Shown here: positions 1 to 6,505 of the stretch, in pieces
Layout: every line of letters starts with the position of its first letter
How positions within the stretch are numbered: position 1 is the stretch's first letter
Source of the DNA: CAWFKW01 sp964568655
GTDB taxonomy: Bacteria; Bacteroidota; Ignavibacteria; Tepidaquicellales; OLB5
Assembly: GCA_964568655.1 (NCBI GenBank)
Contig: CAZMRG010000104.1
Span: 1-11,291 of the forward strand
DNA length: 11,291 bases
Reading direction: 5' to 3'
Notes under the pieces: model-generated
Database searches by the model: none
Seen by the model: the letters and a program-made list of their open reading frames with translations, nothing else
What the model was told of the DNA's origin: nothing
Translations under genes and position numbers: made by a program

Positions 1-10
1 GGAGGCGAAA

Positions 11-178
11 ATGTACCTGAGAAAATTGGAATACAAAGATGACCTTTCATCAAAAGATCATCACAGTTCAGAAGAAACCGGCTGGAAATACCTGGGGGGG
101 TTCTTTTTCTTCACTCTTATAATATTACTTTCAATAATTCTTTCATCCCTTAGCGAAGCAGAGATCAGGGTTCTGTAG
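11..178 (+). CDS. small single-pass membrane protein, 55 aa (or 3' end of a longer gene)
   Basis: This short reading frame encodes 55 residues and ends in TAG at 176-178. A near-ideal Shine-Dalgarno GGAGG (1-5) lies five bases before the ATG, which is better than for most genes in this window. The first ~25 residues are polar and charged (MYLRKLEYKDDLSSKDHH...), then a GWKYLGG turn leads into one strongly hydrophobic helix of about 18 residues (FFFFTLIILLSIILSSL), then a short polar tail SEAEIRVL. The layout suggests a cytoplasmic N-terminus with one C-terminal membrane anchor. I do not recognise a family. The frame is open through the window edge, so it could be the end of a longer protein, but the SD favours a real start at 11. 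The next gene starts 236 bases downstream and is separated by repeats, so an operon is not indicated. Confidence 0.5.
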   Translation: MYLRKLEYKDDLSSKDHHSSEETGWKYLGGFFFFTLIILLSIILSSLSEAEIRVL

Positions 179-207
179 TTAAAATTCACTCTTATTCCAA
201 AACCTTC

Positions 208-241
208 TCCGTCCTAATCCGCCATGGCGGTTTGGGACGGA
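208..241. repeat. imperfect inverted repeat / hairpin
   Basis: The 16-bp arms 208-223 (TCCGTCCTAATCCGCC) and 226-241 (GGCGGTTTGGGACGGA) are complementary except for one mismatch and one G-T pair, centred on CCGCCATGGCGG. It lies 30 bases after the small ORF. It has no T-tract, so it is better read as a dispersed palindromic repeat than as an intrinsic terminator. Confidence 0.6.
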
Positions 242-324
242 AGAATATTTACCTCCCGCTTCCTTTCATTATTTCTTAAGTAATACTAATTCCGTAATTT
301 CGCATTAGCATTCCCATAATATGT

Positions 325-339
325 ATGTCATAATGACAT
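325..339. promoter_or_regulatory. 15-bp palindrome, possible operator upstream of the oxidoreductase gene
   Basis: ATGTCAT-A-ATGACAT is a perfect inverted repeat with one central base, 75 bases before the oxidoreductase start at 415. Its size and symmetry fit a dimeric repressor or activator site, but I cannot name the regulator. No clear -35/-10 pair was identified beside it. Confidence 0.3.
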
Positions 340-357
340 GGAGTCAATTTTTTTGCT

Positions 358-397
358 CTCCCCTTACTAAGGGGGAGTGGCCTTTAGGCTGAAGGGG
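358..397. repeat. C/G-rich palindromic repeat before the oxidoreductase gene
   Basis: CTCCCC (358-363) pairs with GGGGAG (372-377). A competing pairing joins CCCCTT (360-365) to AAGGGG (392-397), so two mutually exclusive hairpins are possible. It ends 17 bases before the ATG at 415. The form resembles a dispersed repeat. An attenuator role is possible in principle but unsupported. Confidence 0.45.
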
Positions 398-414
398 TCT
401 TACATAAAAGTCTA

Positions 415-1629
415 ATGTCAAAAATAAATCTGGGTATAATCGGCGCCGGCGCAATATTCCGGCTCATGCATCTTCCGGTTTTCAAAAAGCTGGAGAGGAA
501 ATTCAGCATCATTAAGATATATGATTCTGACAGGAAAGCATATATATCTGCCGCTGAACTTATGAGGAAGCATAAGTATCCCTTTGATAAAACTATTTGG
601 GCCGAAAGCGCCGAAGAAATATTTGCCGATAAGAGAATTGACGCAGTCGTTATTTTAACCGGAATAAATTCGCATACAGCATACACTCTGAAAGCTCTTA
701 ATAGCGGCAAGCATGTTTTTCTTGAAAAACCCGCCGCGCTCAGCGTTAATGAAATTCAGAAAATGAATTCGCTTGCACGCAGAAAGAAAAAGTTCGTTCA
801 GGTTGGTATGGTGCTTCGCCACAGCAAATGGTATAACAAACTCAGGCAAATTGTAGATTCAAAAAAATTCGGAAAAGTGCTTTGGATGCACTGGCTTGAA
901 ACCCGCCCGTTTGATCCTATGAACTGGCGCTACGATACAAAAAACAAAAACGGGGATGCCATCATCCATGATAAAGCTATACACCAGATAAATTTATTCA
1001 ATGCGTTCAGCGGCGCGCTTCCAAACAGAGTTTTAGCGATGGGCGGCCAGTATATGCTGAGTAATTCAAAATCAAAAAAGCTGCGCACGTTCAATAAGGA
1101 AGTGGCGCTCAAAGGTGATTCCAACGACCACCTTATGGCTTTGATAGAATACAAAAACGGCGTGAAAGCCGATTTGCTCGTATCTTATGTTAGCCCGCAT
1201 GCCCGCGAATCGCGCTGGATAATTCAGCTTGAAAAAGCCAAAATAGTTACGCATTTTGAAACATTCGTGAAAGGGAATAAGAAGGGTAAGTTTGAATGGG
1301 GTAAACACCCGTCAACTATTTATCTTTTCAAGGATGATAATTCATATGATGTTCCGTGGAGAATTCCTATGTCGTATCCGCCGGCGGAAAAGAACCTTGT
1401 TTTCTATGATGAATATCAGCAGGACCCGCTTCATCCCGGGGCTACCGCGCAATGGATTGAGTTTTACAGATGCATTAACGGGGGAGTTGAGCCAGAGTGC
1501 AATCTCAGCTTAGCCGCTGAGGATACAAAAGTTGTTGAAAAGATATGCATTGCTTTAGTTCCCGCCCCGCATCAAGTGCGGGGTAAACTCCATCGGGAAT
1601 CCAGTTTTAAAATTAAGAACGAAAATTAA
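415..1629 (+). CDS. Gfo/Idh/MocA family NAD(P)-dependent oxidoreductase
   Basis: The 404-residue product has the two-domain layout of this sugar/cyclitol dehydrogenase family. The N-terminal Rossmann fold starts with GIIGAGAIFRLMHLP (residues 8-21). The EKPAA signature at 104-108 carries the expected catalytic lysine K105, and the C-terminal domain has the D186-x3-H190 pair (HDKAIHQINLF). The exact substrate cannot be read from sequence. The muramidase-like gene one base downstream makes an amino-sugar or cell-wall sugar derivative plausible (inference). The start has no obvious SD but places the glycine motif at the usual distance from the N-terminus. From about P383 to the stop, the peptide PAPHQVRGKLHRESSFKI is encoded by a palindromic repeat (1559-1608) and is not family sequence. 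The natural end was probably near I379-V382. It is likely cotranscribed with the next gene. Confidence 0.9.
   Translation: MSKINLGIIGAGAIFRLMHLPVFKKLERKFSIIKIYDSDRKAYISAAELMRKHKYPFDKTIWAESAEEIFADKRIDAVVILTGINSHTAYTLKALNSGKHVFLEKPAALSVNEIQKMNSLARRKKKFVQVGMVLRHSKWYNKLRQIVDSKKFGKVLWMHWLETRPFDPMNWRYDTKNKNGDAIIHDKAIHQINLFNAFSGALPNRVLAMGGQYMLSNSKSKKLRTFNKEVALKGDSNDHLMALIEYKNGVKADLLVSYVSPHARESRWIIQLEKAKIVTHFETFVKGNKKGKFEWGKHPSTIYLFKDDNSYDVPWRIPMSYPPAEKNLVFYDEYQQDPLHPGATAQWIEFYRCINGGVEPECNLSLAAEDTKVVEKICIALVPAPHQVRGKLHRESSFKIKNEN
1559..1608. repeat. compound REP-like palindrome inside the 3' end of the oxidoreductase gene
   Basis: The inner hairpin is CCCCGCA (1565-1571), loop TCAAG, TGCGGGG (1577-1583), a perfect 7-bp stem. 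An outer pair TTCCCG (1559-1564) and CGGGAA (1594-1599) encloses it. The right edge CGGGAATCCAGTTTT matches the edges of the copies at 6026 and 10031. The unit is in frame with the gene and supplies its C-terminal codons. Confidence 0.75.
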
Positions 1630-1630
1630 A

Positions 1631-2869
1631 ATGTCAATAAAATATTTTATACTATCTGTATTTCTTTTTTTTAATAACCAGCTGATTGACTGCAGTGGTT
1701 CAACAACCAGTCACGCCGCCCCCGTCCAGTTTAAACTCGGCAATGAAGTATTGCTAAGCGATAAACTTGATGAGATTAAATCAAAACGAGTAGCGCTCCT
1801 GACCAATCAAACCGGAATTCTTCCTGACGGCGCTCACATAATTGATGCAATGGTTGCAAAAGGCGTTAACGTTGTTAAAATATTTTCTCCCGAGCACGGA
1901 ATCAGGGGCGATGAAAATTATTCCGATAAGGATGATAAGACCGGAATCCCCATAGTTTCTTTATACAACGGGAAAACAAAACCATCGGCTTCGGACCTGG
2001 CTGATGTTGATGTTTTAATATATGATATTCAGGACGTGGGCGCTAGATTTTACACATATACCTCAACCCTATATTACGCAATTGAAGCATGTTTGCAGAA
2101 CAATAAAATGATAATTGTTTGCGACAGGCCGATTATTATTAATCCTGAATACGTTGATGGCTTCCAGATGGAAGGCGAATTTGAATCTTTCGTTGGAACG
2201 ATACCAACGCCTGTGTGCTACGGGCTCACTTGCGGCGAGCTTGCTTCATTTATTAATGGTTCAGTTTACAACGGCAGCTCGCTTCTTGAGATTATTAAAA
2301 TGACCGGTTACACTCATTCAACCAATTATAACACGCTTAAGCTCACATGGGTAAAGCCATCGCCAAATATGTTTACAGCAAACACGGCTGTTTGCTATCC
2401 GGGCACATGCTTTCTTGAAGGTACAAATGTTTCAGAGGGACGCGGGACGGATAAACCGTTTGAATATTGCGGCGCGCCATGGGTTAACGCCCAGCAGTTT
2501 GCGGATGAACTGAATTCATATGGGTTAAGCGGGGTTACATTCGAACCGACGACATTCACGCCATCTGAGAAGGTCTCAAATTATCCGCCAAAGTTTTTCG
2601 GTAAGGAGTGCAATGGTGTATTTATTAATGTTTCAGATAAAAATAAATTCGAAGCGGTTAAATGCGGAGTTGCAATTTTAGTCGCATTGAATAAATTGTT
2701 CCCTGATTTCAAATTCAACAAAGATAATTATATCGATAAGCTTGCGGGAACAGATGCTCTGAGAAAATATGTGAAGTCGGGAGTAGAATATTCCCGTATA
2801 ATTCAATACTGGGAAAAGGATGTAGCATCATTCAAAGATACGCGCTCAAAATACCTGCTGTATAATTGA
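1631..2869 (+). CDS. namZ: exported exo-beta-N-acetylmuramidase, NamZ/DUF1343 (GH171-like)
   Basis: This 412-residue protein matches the DUF1343 family, whose studied members (NamZ, formerly YbbC, of Bacillus subtilis) remove MurNAc from the non-reducing end of peptidoglycan fragments. Conserved stretches in order are LLTNQTG (56-62), FSPEHGIRG (85-93, with the invariant Glu-His that is a candidate for catalysis), YDIQDVGARFYTY (131-143), ESFVGTIPTPVCYGLTCGELA (185-205), PSPN (243-246) and FLEGTNVSEGRGTDKPFE (261-278). Residues 1-21 form a signal peptide ending LIDC, so it may be a lipoprotein, though Asp before the Cys is atypical. One oddity is that the usual DRPNPxGG loop reads DRPIIINPEYVDG (165-177). 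It follows the oxidoreductase with a single base between stop and start, indicating one transcript. Family assignment is firm. The substrate is inferred from the family. Confidence 0.88.
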   Translation: MSIKYFILSVFLFFNNQLIDCSGSTTSHAAPVQFKLGNEVLLSDKLDEIKSKRVALLTNQTGILPDGAHIIDAMVAKGVNVVKIFSPEHGIRGDENYSDKDDKTGIPIVSLYNGKTKPSASDLADVDVLIYDIQDVGARFYTYTSTLYYAIEACLQNNKMIIVCDRPIIINPEYVDGFQMEGEFESFVGTIPTPVCYGLTCGELASFINGSVYNGSSLLEIIKMTGYTHSTNYNTLKLTWVKPSPNMFTANTAVCYPGTCFLEGTNVSEGRGTDKPFEYCGAPWVNAQQFADELNSYGLSGVTFEPTTFTPSEKVSNYPPKFFGKECNGVFINVSDKNKFEAVKCGVAILVALNKLFPDFKFNKDNYIDKLAGTDALRKYVKSGVEYSRIIQYWEKDVASFKDTRSKYLLYN

Positions 2870-3036
2870 TGGCTCTTCTTGTCATTCCTGCCTCTCGGCG
2901 GTCCTACCTTATATCCTGTTTAGTTAGTTCGTATTTACTATTTAATATTTACTATTTAATATTTAATATTTGCTCATTATTCATTGTTATTGCATCTCAT
3001 TAAAATTATTTTGCAGTATATTACCTGAATATTATT
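2870..3036. repeat. AT-rich intergenic region with a 14-bp tandem repeat
   Basis: ATTTACTATTTAAT occurs twice in tandem (2933-2946, 2947-2960), followed by a partial copy. TGCTCATTATTCATT (2971-2985) is found again, identical, at 8159-8173 near gdhA. The promoter of the 990-residue gene should lie in or next to this region, but I cannot place it with confidence. I see no strong terminator for the muramidase gene. Confidence 0.55.
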
Positions 3037-6009
3037 ATGCTTACTGCTCAAATATCAGAATTAATCAATAAGCGGCGCTCCGAGGGCCAGATCTACGGCG
3101 ACCTGATGCAGTTCCGCGTGCGCGAAATACTGCTTGTCACAACTTATTATGACGCATATATCCTCGAACAGGAAGACAGGCTCTCGGAAGAGATCTTCGG
3201 GGAGTATTATAACCTCAATCTCACAAACGCTCCGAGAATAAGCAACGCTTCAACAGGCGAAGAAGCTCTTAAGCTTCTAAATGAAAGACGCTTTGATCTT
3301 GTTGTGCTTACAATGCGTATGAGCGATATATCGCCGTTTGACCTTAGCGATAAAATTAAAGAAACCGACCCGCGTATTCCGGTAATACTTCTGCTGCACG
3401 ATAACAACGACCTGGTGAGGCTTGGCGATAACCGACAAACGCCTAACATTGATAAAATTTTTGTCTGGAACAGGGATTCGAACATCTTCCTCGCTATGAT
3501 CAATTACATAGAAGATAAGATGAACGCCGAAAACGACGCGAAGATAGGCCTTGTGCGTATTATTCTGCTTGTGGAAAATTCCATTCGGTATTATTCGAGA
3601 TATCTGCCGGAGCTGTATCACGAGATCATAACGCAAACTCAGCATCTTATCGAGGAAGAGTATCTTGACGACATGATAAAAGTGCTAAGGCTCAACGCGC
3701 GTCCCAAGGTACTTATTGCAGTTAATTATGAAGAGGCGATCGGGCTTTATGAAAAATACAAAAACAATTTGCTTTGCGTCATATCGGACGTGCGTTTTCC
3801 GAAGGAAGGAAAAATTTCCGAAAGAGCCGGCATTGATCTGATAGAGTTTGTCAGAAAAGAACATCCTGACCTGCCATGCATTATACAGTCTTCCGAAGTT
3901 GATAACGAACAGTATGCCGAAGAGCTGAATGCGTTTTATATTGATAAGAATTCCGAAACTATGGAGACCGACCTGAAAGAATACATCAAAAATAATCTTG
4001 GGTTCGGTGATTTTATTTTCAAAGATGACGACCAGAAAGAGCTTTCAAGGGCTTCCAATATGCATGAAATGAAAGAGAAGCTTAAGGAAATATCAAACGA
4101 GTCGCTTGATTTCCATGCGCGCCGGAATCATTTTTCCGCGTGGCTGATGGCAAGAGGCGAGATAGAGATCGCGCAGAAGCTTCAGCCCGTTAAGGTAAGC
4201 GACTTCCGCCGTCAGCAGGACCTGAGGAATTATCTTGTTGATGTATTCGACCGGCTTGACGACCAGCATATCCGCGGCAAGGTTATCGATTTTGATGAAG
4301 CTGTTCTTGAACGTGACAGCTTTATCGTTCGCCTTGCAGACGGCTCGCTTGGCGGCAAAGGGCGCGGACTGGCATTCATCAATTCAATTATTTCGAAAAT
4401 AGATATCGAAGCGGACCTTGATAACGTAAAGGTCAGCGTGCCGCGTACGGGGGTCATCGGCACAGGGGAGTATGAGAATTTTCTTGAAGCCAACGATCTG
4501 CTCGGCGTCATCGGCGGAGATATGGATTATGAAGAAATTAAAAAACGTTTTGTTAAAGGCAGACTTTCCGAGGAGCTTCGTAATAACCTGAAACTGGTGC
4601 TCAAGCATTTTCGGAGTCCCATTGCAGTCAGGTCATCAAGCCTGTTTGAGGATTCTATCTCCGATTCATTCTCCGGAGTTTACGAAACTTTTCTTCTCCC
4701 GAATAATCATGAGGACGATAAAGTACGCCAGGGGCATCTTGAAGAAGCAATTAAGCTTGTATTCGCCTCTGTATTTTCACCCGGCTCGCGCGCGTATTTT
4801 GAGGCAATCAATTACCGCGTTGAAGAAGAAAAAATGGCCGTGCTTATTCAGGAAGTCGCAGGCAATTTATATGACAACCGTTATTACCCGGATATATCAG
4901 GCGTGGCGCAGTCATATAATTATTATCCTATTTCATATATGAAGCCCGAAGACGGAATAGCAATTATCGGGCTTGGGCTGGGGAAATACGTTATAGATGG
5001 CGAAAAGGCCTTCCGGTTCTGCCCGAAATATCCTAAGCTTGATATTAATTCTCCTGAGATGCTCAAAACAAATTCTCAGGATTATTTTTACGCCGTCAAC
5101 ATGTTTGAAGATAAGATCGATCTCATCATGGGAGATGAAGTTACACTATCGGCTAATCCCATTAAAACTGCTGAAGATGACGGGAGACTGGAATTTATCG
5201 CATCTGTTTGGGATGCCCAGAACCAATCGATCAAAGCGGGTATAAACACGCCGGGTCCAAGGATTATTAATTTTGCGTACGTGCTTAAGTATAATACATT
5301 CCCTCTTGCCGGGATAATAGATAATATTCTTGAGATACTTAAATTCTCCATGGGTACGCCTGTTGAAATTGAGTTTGCCGCAAACATAGACGACCAGAAG
5401 AACTCTGCCGGAGTGTTTTACATTCTGCAGATCAAGCCGCTCATTCGGGAAGTGCAGAATCTGGAAATTTCCATAGGCGATACAGAAAAAGATAAGTTGC
5501 TGCTCTTTACGGATAAAGGGATGGGCAACGGAATGATAGAGGATCTGGAAGATATTATTTACTGCGACCCGGAAAAGTTTGATAAGTCAAAGACTGTAGA
5601 AATGGCAAAAGAAATCGAAGACATTAACAGGCTAATGGTTGCTGAAAAGAAAAAATATGTGCTGATCGGCCCCGGCCGATGGGGCACGCGCGATAAATGG
5701 CTCGGAATTCCTGTGACATGGGCTCAGATCTCCAATGCCCGGATCATTATAGAAGCCGGTTTAAAAGATTTTCACGTTGATGCATCTCTTGGTTCGCATT
5801 TCTTCCATAATGTAACTTCTATGAACATCGGTTATTTCACCGTCCCGTTTAATTCACAAAAGAATTTCATCGATTGGCGCTGGCTTAGCGGGCAGGAAAA
5901 GAAAGAACATGGCAATTTCTTTGTACATGTACATCTGACGAAGCCTATAAAAGTCTTAATGGACGGCAGAAGGGGACTATCTGTGATATATAAGCCCGAA
6001 ATTTTATAA
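3037..6009 (+). CDS. PEP/pyruvate-binding (PPDK-N ATP-grasp) protein with tandem receiver-like domains
   Basis: The 990-residue protein has several regions. Residues ~29-150 look like a receiver domain whose phosphoacceptor position is T92 (VVLTMRMSD). Residues ~172-320 form a second receiver-like unit with an LLVENS start, an insert (YYSRYLPELYHEI), D251 in ISDVRFP, and K304 in YIDKNS, so this one retains an acceptor Asp and Lys. From ~435 to ~805 is the PPDK/PEP-synthase nucleotide-binding core: GGKGRG (439-444), IAVRSSSLFED (529-539), DISGVAQSYN (619-628), and EIEFA (777-781) with LQIKPL (797-802). The C-terminal part has a conserved-looking block IGPGRWGTRDKWLGIP (877-892) and GSHFFHN (919-925). 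I see no TSHAA-type phosphohistidine segment and no PEP/pyruvate TIM barrel, so it is not a complete PPDK or PEP synthase. It may bind ATP in a signalling or regulatory role (inference). There is no SD. It appears monocistronic. Confidence 0.85.
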   Translation: MLTAQISELINKRRSEGQIYGDLMQFRVREILLVTTYYDAYILEQEDRLSEEIFGEYYNLNLTNAPRISNASTGEEALKLLNERRFDLVVLTMRMSDISPFDLSDKIKETDPRIPVILLLHDNNDLVRLGDNRQTPNIDKIFVWNRDSNIFLAMINYIEDKMNAENDAKIGLVRIILLVENSIRYYSRYLPELYHEIITQTQHLIEEEYLDDMIKVLRLNARPKVLIAVNYEEAIGLYEKYKNNLLCVISDVRFPKEGKISERAGIDLIEFVRKEHPDLPCIIQSSEVDNEQYAEELNAFYIDKNSETMETDLKEYIKNNLGFGDFIFKDDDQKELSRASNMHEMKEKLKEISNESLDFHARRNHFSAWLMARGEIEIAQKLQPVKVSDFRRQQDLRNYLVDVFDRLDDQHIRGKVIDFDEAVLERDSFIVRLADGSLGGKGRGLAFINSIISKIDIEADLDNVKVSVPRTGVIGTGEYENFLEANDLLGVIGGDMDYEEIKKRFVKGRLSEELRNNLKLVLKHFRSPIAVRSSSLFEDSISDSFSGVYETFLLPNNHEDDKVRQGHLEEAIKLVFASVFSPGSRAYFEAINYRVEEEKMAVLIQEVAGNLYDNRYYPDISGVAQSYNYYPISYMKPEDGIAIIGLGLGKYVIDGEKAFRFCPKYPKLDINSPEMLKTNSQDYFYAVNMFEDKIDLIMGDEVTLSANPIKTAEDDGRLEFIASVWDAQNQSIKAGINTPGPRIINFAYVLKYNTFPLAGIIDNILEILKFSMGTPVEIEFAANIDDQKNSAGVFYILQIKPLIREVQNLEISIGDTEKDKLLLFTDKGMGNGMIEDLEDIIYCDPEKFDKSKTVEMAKEIEDINRLMVAEKKKYVLIGPGRWGTRDKWLGIPVTWAQISNARIIIEAGLKDFHVDASLGSHFFHNVTSMNIGYFTVPFNSQKNFIDWRWLSGQEKKEHGNFFVHVHLTKPIKVLMDGRRGLSVIYKPEIL

Positions 6010-6015
6010 TTTATC

Positions 6016-6041
6016 CCCGTGCAAGCGGGAATCCTGGTTTT
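6016..6041. repeat. REP-like palindrome after the PPDK-like gene
   Basis: CCCG (6016-6019) pairs with CGGG (6026-6029), followed by the shared edge CGGGAATCCTGGTTTT (6026-6041). It begins seven bases after the TAA at 6007-6009, so it could slow or end transcription, but it lacks a true T-run. Confidence 0.6.
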
Positions 6042-6231
6042 GATTTTCTATTTCTTTATTCTCTGAGCCTTATTTGAAAATTCTTCATTTTTGTGTTTTG
6101 TTAATGGTTCACTGCTAACTGTTAACTGATTTTAGAAACATTCCCGAATAAATTTCCTATACCTTAGTGTTAATTTTCAATTATATTTGTTTACTGTTAT
6201 TCGAATCTTTTCTTTTATAAACGTCCTCTTA

Positions 6232-6281
6232 AAAATTGACGTAAAAAAATTGACGGAATGAAGTCAATTTTAGTCAATTTT
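6232..6281. repeat. nested inverted repeats of AAAATTGAC
   Basis: AAAATTGAC occurs at 6232-6240 and 6246-6254, and its complement GTCAATTTT at 6263-6271 and 6273-6281. The inner pair forms a 9-bp stem with an 8-base loop, and the outer pair can extend or replace it. The right arm runs into TTTT, so it could terminate rightward transcription, though the stem is AT-rich. Confidence 0.65.
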
Positions 6282-6303
6282 TTAAGCAGACTTGACTTTT
6301 TTG

Positions 6304-6354
6304 GTTCTTGGCGCCTGTCCCGCACCTGATGCGGGATGTCAAGACAAAAAGAAC
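6304..6354. repeat. dispersed-type palindromic element
   Basis: The outer arms are GTTCTT (6304-6309) and AAGAAC (6349-6354). The inner perfect stem is TCCCGCA (6318-6324), loop CCTGA, TGCGGGA (6330-6336). The inner stem shares the CCCGCA/TGCGGG arms with the repeat at 1565-1583, so both belong to the same dispersed family. Confidence 0.6.
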
Positions 6355-6477
6355 ATAAGGATAATAGTATTTTACAGCATATTTCAAAAAGTTTTTATTA
6401 TTTCCATTTACAATTTACAAGACAGACATACTTAAATTTTGTTATTATTTCTTTTAATGGAAGTGTAATCATATGGT

Positions 6478-6493
6478 TGCCCGCATGCGCGGG
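6478..6493. repeat. perfect GC palindrome at the zinc-ribbon gene start
   Basis: GCCCGC (6478-6483) and GCGGGC (6488-6493) flank ATGC. The palindrome lies inside the extended reading frame and encodes ARMRG. It resembles the other CCCGCA-type repeats in the window and argues that codons before 6506 are not native coding sequence. Confidence 0.6.
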
Positions 6494-6505
6494 CATGGAA
6501 TCAAA

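Larger units (their letters stand above)
6010..6472. other. 463-bp gene-free spacer with stacked palindromes
   Basis: No coding sequence is supported here. It holds a REP-like hairpin right after the stop (6016-6041), a nested AAAATTGAC palindrome (6232-6281), a GC hairpin element (6304-6354), and then AT-rich sequence that should contain the promoter of the zinc-ribbon gene. I cannot assign promoter boxes reliably. Confidence 0.6.

Noticed and set aside
208..241. Intrinsic terminator for the small left-edge ORF
   Set aside because: The hairpin is strong but is followed by AGAATATTTA with no T-run, so it is listed as a repeat.
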